Shown: piece by piece, positions 54,286 through 64,000 of the stretch
Position numbering within the stretch: position 1 is the stretch's first letter
How the letters are laid out: every line of letters starts with the position of its first letter
Assembly (NCBI GenBank): GCA_039566865.1
Contig: CM076957.1
Span: 10,487,896 to 10,551,895, forward strand
DNA: 64,000 nucleotides
DNA from: Aurelia coerulea
Taxonomy: Eukaryota > Cnidaria > Scyphozoa > Semaeostomeae > Ulmaridae
Direction: 5' to 3'
Made by a program: the position numbers and the translations under genes
Notes under the pieces: generated by a model
Databases searched by the model: none
What the model saw: the letters and a program-made list of their open reading frames with translations, nothing else
Told to the model about the DNA's origin: nothing

Positions 54286-54959
54286 CAGGGCCGTCGCCAA
54301 GGAAGTCGAGGTGGGGGGGGGGGGGGTGTAAACCTTAAATTTGCCGACAAGGGGCGTGGTCATTGGGCAGGGTCGTTGAAAATTCAACCTTATCGTTGAT
54401 ACATCTTCTATATATGACAGTCACATTTTGAAATGTGATTGTTAAAAATGCTGTTGGCTACCTGTTAATCTTTAGGTTAATCTTCTTGTAGAAGGGTACC
54501 AGAATTAACTTCGTATTTCAGCGTAACTTCACACAACGTAACTTGGTTTTTCACCAGCAAAGTTGAGTGATTTATAGGTAATTTCGTTTAGTTTAATGAT
54601 GAGTCTATGAAATTTTGCAAAGGCTTCTTGATAGAAAGGAGTCGTATTTTGAAAAAAAAATTAGCGAACTTTGGTAGGGCAGTGCAAGCGAAGCAAGCAC
54701 AAAATTTGCGCATCTGCAACGGTTAGACTACCCTATACATGTATGTAATCGTAATGTAACAAACCATCTTAATTTACAGTCTGAAATTCTCGTAGTATCT
54801 GAAGGATAGAATTTTAGCTGAATCGGGCCTTCCGACCTTTGGATAGAAATTCGATGGCAAATGCTGGCCTGAGGATCGAGCTTGATTTGCCGACAGCCAC
54901 TGATTTACAGGTGGGGGGGGGGTGTCACACCCCCTACACCCCCTATGGCGACGGCCCTG
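54286..54959. mobile_element. hAT-type MITE (674 bp)
   Basis: The ends CAGGGCCGTCGCCAAGG and ATGGCGACGGCCCTG are flanked by a perfect 8-bp duplication TTTCGAGA (54278-54285 and 54960-54967). G/C runs lie inside both ends. Terminal sequence nearly the same as at 19036-19419. Confidence 0.93.
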
Positions 54960-55085
54960 TTTCGAGAACTAAACGAAAGTGAGGTTGATCTCAGGCCAAC
55001 ATAAAGTAGAGATGGATCTGTCATGCGCTGTTTCTTATTGTTTCCTCGCATAACAAGTGTTGTAACCCAGCCACTACCATATATA

Positions 55086-55823
55086 CAGGGTGTCTCAGAA
55101 AAATTGTTCGACGCTTGATTAAATATTAAAAAATAACCATAAAATGTACAGCCTCTTAGTTAGATAACCATGCTCCTAAGATTTTAAATTAATTTTTGAC
55201 GCCAGACTCTTGCAAATCCGCTACGAATTCACGGAGCTGCAAGCTTCCAAAGTTCAAGTTTGTGCGAAAGCTGAAACCAGACGCCCCTAACTGACTTGTT
55301 TTTCAAAAATATATCCAAAAAACTGTCCAATGTTTAGCCTCTTGTTGATATCAGAACAAATCAAATAGGGCTTCAAAAGTAATTTGATTGTTGTAACCGT
55401 TGCCGAAAATTACTTAAGAATGCAAGTATCTGAAAACATGGAATGAAAATTTTATCGACGAGAGACCGGACCATCCAAAATTGTGCTCAACAGGATTCCT
55501 CCAAGCATCAATAACCTTGATTCGATGTTAGAGAAAGCTAGTTTATTGAAAGTGCTTTTTAAATTCCATTTGATTGCTTTGAATAAACGAGATTCTAATT
55601 TCACAAAATATGTAATTTAGGGGCGTCTGGTTTCAGCTTTCACACAAACCTGAACTTCAAAAGCTCGCAACTCCGTTAATATTTAGCTGATTAGCTAGCT
55701 TCTGGTGTCTAAAATTGATTTAAAATCTCAGCAATGTGATTATCTTACCACGAAGCCCGTTAATTATTTTGTTATTTTTCAATATTTAATCAAACGTCGA
55801 TCAATTTTTTTTGGGACACCCTG
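55086..55823. mobile_element. TA-flanked element (CCGGGTGTCCC family), 738 bp
   Basis: CAGGGTGTCTCAGAAAAATTG and the inverse of TTTTTTTTGGGACACCCTG form the ends, each next to TA. The GACGCTTGATTAAATATT block and a GTTTCAGCTTTC block further in are also inverted, so the arms exceed 200 bp. Confidence 0.85.
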
Positions 55824-56238
55824 TAGAAGCGTATCTGGACACCTCACGATTTTGATTGGTTGTTGTTTTGTTACGCGCGCTTTTCAACATGAATCAATGT
55901 AACGAGCCTCTTACCATCACATGGCACACTTATAGCTTCCTGATTGCATAAGAAATAGCGCATGACAGACCCATACCTCTTTTCCATGGGACTTGGCCCA
56001 GCCTCACTTTCGTTTAGTTGTCGAAGGAAACAAAATGGCCGCCAATGTTGACTTGTCTTGAGAAAGTCTTGAGAAAACAAGGGATTTAAGTTGTTTGAGA
56101 AGCAAAGCCAAGAGAATAATCAACGAAGAAACAACCAAGGACAATCTTGGTAACAGGTATGATATTTTACATATTATTAGAAGTCTCCTTTAACTACTTT
56201 AATTGCTCTGATCTGTCGGTAAAGGTCTTTTTATTATA

Positions 56239-58302
56239 CACTCCCGTCACGAAAGTATACGGACAGCTGAAACAAAACGGCGTCAAATTTGACCGTTAGC
56301 CCTTCGACCCCAAAACAGTTCAGCCGTTATGCGGCCATTTCAGGGACTGGAAACCAATTATTTTACCGGCAAAACTTTGTTTATCGATCACGCAATCAAG
56401 GAAGAAATGAAAAAAATGAAAACAAAGCAAAATGAAGTGTTTTGATAGCAAAATATGAATTTAGCTGTGAGAAGGAAAAGCAATAGAAAACAAGACAATA
56501 CCGGGTGTCCCAAAAAAATGCAACAGATTTGATCGGGACTAGCGACAAAAATTTAGGTCCAATCAATCCAAAATAGTTTTTTATATAATCCTCGATAGCT
56601 AACTTGAAGATAGATACCTTGTTTGATGATATTGGTGCATGGAGAGTTGGAATATTAATCTTGAAAGTTCAAATTTGCCTGAACCTCCAAACCAGAGCTT
56701 GTGGCTTTCAGCCTAAACTGCAAACGCGCTATTTTGGGGAATCTCCTGAATTACCGTGAAATAACAGAATAAAGCCTCATGCTGAGGAAAAGATTTGAAT
56801 AGAAATTCAATCAAATTCATCAATTTTGTCCTGAAAAAGACATCTTTTTTATGCTTCAAAAGTTTCGAAAAGTTAGCATTGCATCTGTCTCACAAAAGAA
56901 AGTAATCCGCGAAATAGTTTGCTTGGGTGTGAAAAATGAATTAGTTCTTGCAATCTTCATGACTTTAATGAAATGCATTTTGTATAAACTTTCTTCAAAT
57001 TATTATGAAACAATAACTCAAATATACCCAAGGGAAAATTATCCATGGATAAGATCCTTAAAAATGCTCATTCGTGCTTGGCTCTTTTGCAGGTGCATTA
57101 TGATTGAAGAAATATATTCCTTTGTGAATTTTCCCTTCGGCATTGTTATGTTTGTCAATTTTTACCTTTCAAATTTCAATTGAAATGTGCACTTAAACAT
57201 GTGTGCCTTAGCATGCCCACACAACTACACTTTGCGTATGACTGAGGAGATTCCTCAAGCGCGTTTTCAGTTAGACCAAAACCCGAAACCTCTGGTTTGG
57301 AGATGGAAGCAAATTTGGACTTTCAAGATTGATATTCCAACTCTCCATGCACCAATATCAACAAACAAGGTATTTATCTTCAAGTTAGCTATCGAGGATT
57401 ATATACAAAATTATTTTGGATTTATTGGACCTAAGTTCTTGTCGCTAGTCCCCATCAAATCCGTTGCGTTTTTTTTGGGACACCCGGTACGTTCAACAAA
57501 TTTCCAGTCTTGGAGGCTGCTACATGACAGGAGAAGATTGTATTTTATGTCAAATGAAGCAGAAAAGATCGCAGTTTTAGGAATCATGTGAATGATAGCA
57601 AAAAGACACTTGGCTATAAAATGGCAAAATTAAATTTGAGTCTCCCATCACTGTAGGGTTGCGATATCATCTTTGCCAAGGTAAGTTTAAATTTGTATCA
57701 AAGCCTCAAAAATATAATTAATGCCAAAGGTTGGCCTAAAGTTGGTATCATTTTGTACATCTTACATAGGGGAATCAATCTGAGCAAAATTTTACAGTCC
57801 CTAACGAATTTTCTTTGCAACAATTTGGTGTTGAGTTTGATTGCAATAATTCTGTTGTTACAAAACCTTACCTCGATCGCAGCAACTGTTTCTTTTTTCA
57901 TTCATAACTTCATTATATCTGGATTTTACTTGAATTTTCTTTCATATTTGCAAATTTCAGACTTTTTTGCACCAAGTGATGCTATTCCAGTGAACGAATT
58001 ATTTGGAAGAGTATCTTAAATATCAATTCTAAGTTGGAAGGCTCCTTCGTTATCGATTACATTTTCTCCTCGCAGCTAATTTCATGTTTTATTATCAAAA
58101 CACGTTTATCTTGCTTTGTTTTTCAATTTTTTATTTCTTCCTTGATTGCGTGATCGATAAACACAATTTTGGCGGTAAAATCGTTTATTTCCACTCTCTG
58201 AAATGGCCGCATAACGGCTGAACCGTTTGGGGGTCGAAGGACCAACGGTCAAATTCGACGCCATTTTGCTTCGGCTGTCCGGATACTTTCGTGACGGGAG
58301 TG
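56239..58302. mobile_element. Tc1/mariner-like element, TIR about 170 bp, with a nested element
   Basis: CACTCCCGTCACGAAAGTAT at the left is inverted at 58283-58302, each next to TA. The pairing continues (CGGCTGAACCGTTTGGGGGT region, GATTGCGTGATCGATAAAC region) for about 170 bp. No transposase was recognised in the remaining 0.9 kb; the nested element 56501-57487 fills much of the middle. Confidence 0.85.
56501..57487. mobile_element. TA-flanked element (CCGGGTGTCCC family), 987 bp
   Basis: The ends CCGGGTGTCCCAAAAAAATG and its inverse lie next to TA. The arms pair for about 230 bp (AGCTAACTTGAAGATA, GGTGCATGGAGAGTTGGAAT and AACCAGAG blocks). A 110-codon open frame in the loop (56851-57183) has no recognisable motif. 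Confidence 0.88.
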
Positions 58303-58342
58303 TATGCCAAATTTAGGTATTACACTTAGTGATCGACATATA
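57488..58342. other. Remaining DNA of the 56239-58302 element and short spacer
   Basis: A 108-codon frame at 57693-58019 has hydrophobic stretches but no domain I know; likely chance. Nothing else seen. Confidence 0.35.
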
Positions 58343-58564
58343 CCGAGTGTCTCAATAAAAAGTACCCCCTTTTGAACGCACAAGGGAAAGAAATGATAAA
58401 ATTTCGGGATTGTTTGAGTTCATAGCTACATTTGTCGATCTTCAACTTAAATGCACAAACTTTGCATTTTGAAATCATTCACTGAACACAAGAGATATGA
58501 GTTCACAAGGTCAGAATTTGGAGTGCACCTGAAACCAGAGGTTTGAAAAAGGGCCTAGCCATTA

Positions 58565-58765
58565 TTGACGGTAAAGGCGAAGGTGAAGTTGCGGTTTTTA
58601 GCGCCAAGCGCTGGGATCACAGAAGTAGCTAAGCGCTAATCGAGTCCGTGACCCCTTGTCATGACGCTCAAGTGGTGAGACTCTACCGAGTATCGAACCC
58701 CGTCCACCTGGCCCTTCTGGCTGCAAAGTCAGAGGATTACACCACTGTGCCACAACACCTCCAAT
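58565..58765 (-). mobile_element. tRNA-derived SINE
   Basis: On the minus strand from about 58765 the sequence has a box A-like TGGCACAGTGG and, about 45 bases on, a box B GGTTCGATACTC, the internal pol III promoter of tRNA genes. The anticodon arm does not fold properly and the sequence continues past the tRNA part with an unrelated body, so it is a SINE and not a functional tRNA gene. Confidence 0.6.
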
Positions 58766-59299
58766 TTGACATCACATACATTTTGCAAAAGAATCTCCAA
58801 CTTTGAGCTTTAATTTCTTAATTTTTAAAAGATTCAAACTCTGAATTGTGTTATTTGTTCCTGAAAATAAGTTTTCTTTTGAGGAATTGGTCCTTACATT
58901 GCATTCCATCCCAAATGTTATGTATTAAAGACAAGGAAAATGATCACATGCACGCTTATTTTGGAGATGTGGCACAAATTCATTATCCTTACCACATTTT
59001 CATTATATTCGTTTAATCAAGGTCATGCCCATGCGTCTCTTATTCTTTTCAAAATCAAAAAACTGAAAATTAACGTCTACAAACAGGTGCTTTGGCAAAT
59101 GTCCATGATGCAAATCATGGCTTGGCCCTTTTTCAAGACCTCTGGTTTTGGGTGAACTGTACATTTTGACTTAACGAACATGTATCTCCCGTGTGTGGTG
59201 TACGATTTTTGAATGCAAGGTATGTGCATCTAAGTTGAAGATTGATAAATTTAGCTGTGAGCTCGAAGAGCAATGATATCCTATCGTTTCGTTCCTATT

Positions 59300-61661
59300 C
59301 ACTGTGATCCAGCTCTTTAGAAATCGTGGAATTAATCCCAAAAAATGAAAATACGAGTATACACTATTTGAGGGTTTCTTCATGGCGAAGAGACATTGAG
59401 CTATTCAATAAAACAAAAATTTCTTAAATCCGTCTTATAAATCCAGAGATATGATTTTTTAAAGTTTGACTAAATTGCGAACTGTTGTTTACATTGCAAT
59501 TTCCGGCCTTTTTGTTTGTTGTATCGTTGAAAACCCATACATTCAAGTTCTTGAAACTCTTCAATAAATGCACCGATTTTTTGAAACTTTTTTCGTTTTA
59601 CTGATTTCGTTTTCGTTTTACCTAAGCTATCTAAAAATACAAAGCTATTTGCAAAATCTCAAGCTGGTTTATCAATATTTGTCAAAATGGCGTATGACCT
59701 TTTCAAGCACGAAAACCAGGCAAATTATCAAAATTCCGTCTGTTATAGTGAAAACAAAAAATCTAACTAAATCTTACTCTTCGAAAGAAATATTAAAATT
59801 GAATATGATGTCTTGAGAGAATTTTTGCCAAAGGATTTGTACAGCTTCGTACAGGAAAAAAAGTTATCACACATTTGGTATGGTAGGTCCTTTTCAGTTT
59901 GTGTTTGGTTATGGCCGTGCTCACTGAAACCTTGACGACCAACTATTGATAAAGATCTTGTTCTGGTATAATATTTTCATGCTTCTTGTCTGTCGACTTG
60001 GTTTTGATCTTGATTCCATAGTCAATGAAAATATTAACTGATTGTCTTCAACGGCCTCGATATGGTAGGGAAGAGGCGTCAATAGTCCGGATATGCTTGT
60101 GGCGACTTTTATTGAAACATAACTAACTGCCTACACTACATTCCCGTATCACTACCTTTCCATTCACTTATTCGCCATAAATGCCTCTTTGTTTAAGGCA
60201 AGGCAACTTTACCTTGTTATTTCAAAATATAAATTCAACTCTTATATCTTTGATAGTACGCATAGAGAGTGTCTACAGCTCACCATACTGTATATGGGAT
60301 GCAAGGAGTGCTCAAATTACAGGATGACGCAACTTTGCATAAAATTATATGAAACTGCAAAACAATAAAATTGTTTTTTTTCTCGTAACTATGACCGACC
60401 CAAGCCAAGCCTGTATGTTTCACATGCCTCACCGAGAAGCAGAATTTTATCTATGTTAATTTCCAAGTCAGTTTCTACCGCAAAATAAAACAATGACTGT
60501 TAAAACACAAAACTGCTGGCCTGTAGTCTTCAAACCATTCCAATAGCTATGTGTCATAAAATCAATCATGTTTATCACGACGAATGGCGAGCTTTATGAT
60601 CTCATAGTTGAAAACGGTGATTTAAAGGATAAAAGTACGAAGTAGAGCACGAAATATACTGCGAAATTTAAGGATCTACCTGAGAAACTGATAGAGGAAA
60701 GTGGGCTGAAGGAAGACGCATATAAAATTCAATTGGTACTCCAAAAATTGTATCAAGTTAAAGTCAAGGATGAAGCCTGGCGTGTAAAAGAAAGAGTGTT
60801 CAGTGATGATGTAGACGAGCAAGTTAAAAACGTAGCCCACCAAGATCAGGCAGTCAATTATCATTAAAGTGAGGTGTTCCATACACTAAACCGAGAAGAA
60901 GCCCTTATCAAGGACATGTAGAATGAGAATTAGATTATCGACCAAAAACTGAATAATTTAGAGACACGAGCTTTACTCACGTAAAGCTAAGATAGTTGAA
61001 AGTAGTTTGCATAAACACTGTTTCGTATGCGGAACAGTTCAATCATGTACAAAGCCAAAAATCATTGCCAAAAAATCAACGTTACACCAAAAGGGCCTAT
61101 CATACCAAATGTGTGATAACTTTTTTTCTGTACGAAGCTGTACGAATCCTTTGGTAGAAATTTTCTCAAGACATCATATTCAATTTTGATATTTTTTTTG
61201 AAGAGTTAGATTTGGTTAGATTTTTTGTTTTCACTATAACAGACGGAATTTTGATAATTTGCCTGGTTTTCGTGCTTGAAAAGGTCATACACCATTTTGA
61301 CAAATATTGATATACCAACTTGAGATTTTGCAAATTGCTTTGCATTTTTAGATAGCTTAGGTGTTTATTTGTAAAACGAAAACAAGTTTCAAAAAATCAG
61401 TGCATTTGTTGAAGAGTTTCAAGAACTTGAATGTATGGGTTTTCAACGATACAACAAACAAAAGGCCGGAAATTGCAATGTAAACAACAGTTCGCAATTT
61501 AGTCAAACTTTAAAAAATCATATCTCTGGATTTATAAGACGGATTTAAGAAATTTTTGTTTTATCGAATAGCTCAATGTTTCTTCGCCATGATGAAACCC
61601 TCAAATAGTGTATATTCGTATTTTTATTTTTGGGGATTAATTCCCTGTCTGGATCACAGTG
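59300..61661. mobile_element. 2.36-kb DNA element with inverted repeats of about 570-600 bp
   Basis: CACTGTGATCCAGCTCTTTA at the left and its counterpart ending CTGGATCACAGTG at the right. They are flanked by a 5-bp repeat CTATT (59295-59299 and 61662-61666). The arms run to about 59900 and 61093, pairing throughout (e.g. CATACATTCAAGTTCTTGAA and its inverse). The unique middle of about 1.2 kb holds one relic ORF (60568-60867). Superfamily uncertain. Confidence 0.85.
60568..60867 (+). pseudogene. ORF of 99 codons with one in-frame TAG, function unknown
   Basis: From ATG at 60568 to TAA at 60865 the frame is broken only by a TAG at 60643. The product is highly charged and helical in character (LPEKLIEESGLKEDAYKIQL; VFSDDVDEQVKN). 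It lies in the unique centre of the long-TIR element, where a transposase or cargo gene would sit, but is too short for a known transposase. I do not recognise it. Confidence 0.35.
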
Positions 61662-61759
61662 CTATTGCCACTCAAAAGGGTGTACTTTTTTCTGAGACGC
61701 CCGGTAGTGGTCATTTAGTAGTAGACCGACAATAGTAGGGGAAACCGGGGCTAGAGCCC

Positions 61760-62795
61760 CATCGCCCTTTTCCGATCACTGAAAAAGAAACCTCGAGTTA
61801 CTTGGAGCAAGTAAATTTTATCGGAAAAGTCAATGCTAATGAATTATTCCTTATTTCATAGTTTAAAAGATAGAAACCAGTTATTGTACATTTAGCGACC
61901 GTCTTCTGTAAAATCGTTGTCGGAAATCGCGATATCTTCATTCCATCGCCCTTTTCCAATCACGCAAGTTCGCGCATGGATTTCGAACAGCACCACCGCA
62001 GAGGGCCCAAGAAAGCGCAGTTTCCAATTGAAATGGATGCCATACACATAACAAAAGATATTTATCTCATGTTATCGTTTGATAAGTAACATTTTGCCTC
62101 TTTACTCGTTTAATGACACCATAGGCAATTTACAATTGAAATTTACAGTCTATTACAAGATAACTGGCAACACTATAGCATAGCCCCCTTCCCATACTTC
62201 AATGCACTCCTGGCATTAATTCAAACCCTACCTCACACGCATCCAAAGTCAACGAAACCCCCTGGTGAGGTTTCTTTGTTTTATTTCACCTTCCACCCCG
62301 TCTGTTCATTGAGAGAGAATCCCAGAATTCGAAACCAAATCTCGTGATCGGAAAAGGGCGATCTGTGGCCTATCTGACTGCAGTTAGAACTTTACCTCCG
62401 GCTGGGAAGCAGAAGATATTATGATCGAAATTTTTTTGCAAATCTTCGCTTAGAGAGTTGGAGTAAAGTTTGAAATGTTTTAACTGCGGTTCTGGTAAAC
62501 AGAAGCAGAGAAACAAGAGAAAATATAATTGCTGCAAGTAAACACGAAGTGAAAAATGGCGGCTACTTACAATTCCATCACAGGTAGGCCTCTTTCATCT
62601 TACCATATCGCTGGATAAATACGCCAGAAAAAAGTAAACTACGTCTCAACCTGAAGCTCATGGCGTCAGCAAAGTATTTTTTGCGCGATTTTTTAATTAT
62701 AAGACCCATTCCTCTTGTAAACAAACATCCCGAGATTGTACACCAAAGCGCTCTCAGGAGCCAGTGATCGGAAAAGGGCGATGGGGCTCTAGAGA
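61760..62795. repeat. Inverted-repeat element built on a TGATCGGAAAAGGGCGAT motif
   Basis: The motif occurs four times as two inverted pairs: outer at about 61769-61787 and 62764-62781, inner at about 61948-61966 and 62345-62362. The outer pair extends to AGAGCCCCATCGCCC and its complement and is bordered by CTAG on both sides. It is probably a MITE, possibly one nested in another. The candidate first exon at 62556 lies between the inner and outer right copies. Confidence 0.65.
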
Positions 62796-63092
62796 GGCTT
62801 TGCCCTAAATGGTCAGGTTTCGCAACAAACTCGATTTGAAAATAAGGAAACGCCCTAAAACTGGGCAAATCACGATAGACATGTTCATTAACTCTTTCTG
62901 AAAGCTAAACTTAAATATAACGACTAACTTCTTGTTTGTCTTGGTAAATTTTCAGTTCAAACGCAAGCTGGTCTGAACGGCCTAATCTTTGGCATGGCGT
63001 CTAATTTGGACGCACCCTTAATTCATAACGATGCCTTCGCAGTTACCTGGTTGAACTTGTCTCGTCGCAGCAAGCCTAAGCAGGATCATTAA
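62556..63092 (+). CDS. Candidate two-exon small gene (about 54 aa), function unknown
   Basis: Exon 1 (62556-62583) starts with ATG in strong context (AAAATGGCGG) and ends ACAG before a GTAGGC donor. A T-rich acceptor ending TTTTCAG at 62955 begins exon 2 (62956-63092), in matching phase, ending in TAA at 63090. The joined product would start MAATYNSIT and continue QTQAGLNGLIFGMASNLDAP, ending in a basic tail (SRRSKPKQDH). No known domain. An alternative is that exon 1 joins a later exon such as 63518-63648, which fits in phase. Without transcript data this is tentative. Confidence 0.3.
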
Positions 63093-63517
63093 CTGTGAGT
63101 GCCGGGGGGAGGAATAAGGAGGTCTATGGGATATCTTTGAAAATGAAGTGAAGGGAGGAGGGGTTTGCAAGAAGCATGAATTGATATGGTTACATTTCAA
63201 ATTATTGATAGATAAAATGATGAAATTGACTACAACGGGAAGTTAGTTCGTGAATGAAATCTTACACAAATGAAATCAACAAGGCAGCAATTGACAAAAA
63301 ATTAAAGATGTATAATTTTACCATTATCTTGAGGATTATGACTTTAACCTTATGACTTCTAACAGTGTGGTTGACAGGGGGGTCAGCAAGGGAAGTCAGA
63401 ATCAACGGGCTGACCAATAGGGGCGCAGGTAGGCCAGTCTGACCACAACCGAAATAAAGCCCCCGGCTTTTACAATCAATGTAGATTTCTGAGATTTTTC
63501 TTCAAAAATAACCTTTG
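63093..63517. other. Non-coding stretch
   Basis: A strong-looking donor (GTGAGT) at 63094 follows the TAA. Nothing else recognised. Confidence 0.3.
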
Positions 63518-63648
63518 GAGGGTTGGAGTTGCCTGAAAACAAACTTTATCTGTACTTTATACAGAATCCTGAGGCAACGCGAAGAAAACAAATATTGGGC
63601 TTGGAAAACAACAAGGACATAAAATACTCTCACCTTTATCCATTTCAG
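63518..63648 (+). CDS. Candidate internal exon with a perfect donor
   Basis: A plus-strand open frame (ELPENKLYLYFIQNPEATRR; KQILGLENNKDIKYSHLYPF) ends exactly at TTTCAG followed by GTAAGTG, a full-consensus 5' splice site. The acceptor is unclear (AG at 63516-63517 is preceded by a weak pyrimidine tract). The peptide is plausible but unrecognised. It may be spliced from 62583, since the phase agrees. Confidence 0.3.
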
Positions 63649-64000
63649 GTAAGTGTTTTAAAAACATCCTTCAGGACAAGGATAGGCGGTACAAAACGAA
63701 TACAACAAGACAACATCTCAGAACTGGCATCAGCGAATACTTTTAACGCACTTTCCTGCAAAATCCAGGCCCGAACTCCTTTTGAAACGAAGTTTTTGCA
63801 GCGCGGTCAGATATGATGAAAAACGTTAGCCTCTAGTTGTAACACTTTTCAGATAAATGAAATTGTCTAATTATAAGCAAAACACAGGCTTGTCTGCATA
63901 CCACCATGTGTTGTGTTTGACCATTGGCTAATGAACATATGTTGTTTCATAAATATGGCACTTTTAGGTTTTCTATAAATTGCAAATGAAATTCAAGATC
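63649..64000. other. Non-coding stretch to the window end
   Basis: The frame of the preceding candidate exon stays open for another 160 bp, but the donor suggests this is intron. Nothing else seen. Confidence 0.3.

Larger units (their letters stand above)
54110..56215. mobile_element. Foldback element with two nested insertions
   Basis: The left arm (about 54110-54285, resuming 54968-55083) pairs with the right arm (about 55826-56215). CCTGTTACCAAGATTATCCT (54146) is inverted at about 56137-56156, and AACTAAACGAAAGTGAGG (54967) is inverted at about 56003-56020. The left arm is interrupted by a hAT MITE (54286-54959) and the loop by a TA-flanked element (55086-55823). The borders are approximate; no duplication identified. 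Confidence 0.7.
58343..61704. mobile_element. TA-flanked element (CCGGGTGTCCC family), split by a 2.4-kb long-TIR element
   Basis: The left end CCGAGTGTCTCAATAAAAAG and the right end TTTTTTCTGAGACGCCCGG lie next to TA. The left arm (58343-58570) pairs with about 59115-59299, continued at 61667-61704, once the insertion 59300-61661 is removed. The element itself is about 1.0 kb. A tRNA-derived SINE lies in its loop. Confidence 0.8.

Noticed and set aside
55871..56080. Minus-strand ORF of 69 codons
   Set aside because: It lies in the right arm of a foldback element and its left-arm counterpart does not keep the frame.
58680..58760. A functional tRNA gene on the minus strand
   Set aside because: Boxes A and B are present but the anticodon arm does not pair properly and a SINE body follows.

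Overview
This is a eukaryotic (metazoan) genomic window, AT-rich and made almost entirely of transposable elements. The few host-gene traces have introns with GT-AG borders. A von Willebrand A-domain exon, CR1/L2-type LINEs with an SGNH-esterase ORF1, an Ngaro/DIRS-like tyrosine-recombinase retrotransposon and many palindromic MITEs together suggest a marine invertebrate. A cnidarian is my best guess, but it is weakly supported because no diagnostic host gene is complete.

Layout. Positions 1-3569 hold an ATGG microsatellite, a stray terminal piece of a foldback family and other intronic DNA. A VWA exon (3570-3807, +) appears to splice over a 15 kb intron to a short terminal exon (18854-18897, +) with a poly(A) signal. 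That intron contains a TA-flanked palindromic MITE (6925-13202), itself split by a 5.3 kb Ngaro-like element (7079-12414, minus strand: gag, RT/RNase H, tyrosine recombinase, split direct repeats), then satellites, LINE tails and DNA-transposon derivatives. From 19 to 34.7 kb are hAT MITEs and decayed LINEs on both strands. One minus-strand LINE (about 25315-34300) is broken twice: by a hAT element (26752-28335, perfect 8-bp duplication) and by a full-length, apparently intact CR1/L2-type LINE (29176-34016).

34731-44630 is one foldback transposon with arms of about 1.9 kb and an 8-bp duplication. Its left arm was hit by another LINE (35224-40540), which itself took an insertion containing a MITE; its centre was hit by a hAT MITE (42161-42746). 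From 45 to 62 kb there is a dense series of nested inverted-repeat elements: six members across the window have CCGGGTGTCCC ends, and others are a TA-flanked element with CACTCCCGTCACG ends, a long-TIR element with a relic ORF, a tRNA-derived SINE, and hAT and foldback elements. The last 2 kb carry a possible small two-exon gene, and a possible minus-strand terminal exon lies at 52408-52598.

Most notable points: (1) ORF1 and ORF2 of the intact LINE are in one frame, separated only by UGA-CUA, a known stop-readthrough context, and ORF2 has no AUG in front of its endonuclease domain. (2) The second intact copy of the palindromic MITE gives an empty-site allele for the Ngaro-like insertion and shows it made no target duplication. 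(3) The foldback element can be dated relative to three layers of later insertions. All identifications rest on reading by eye; no database search or alignment program was run.
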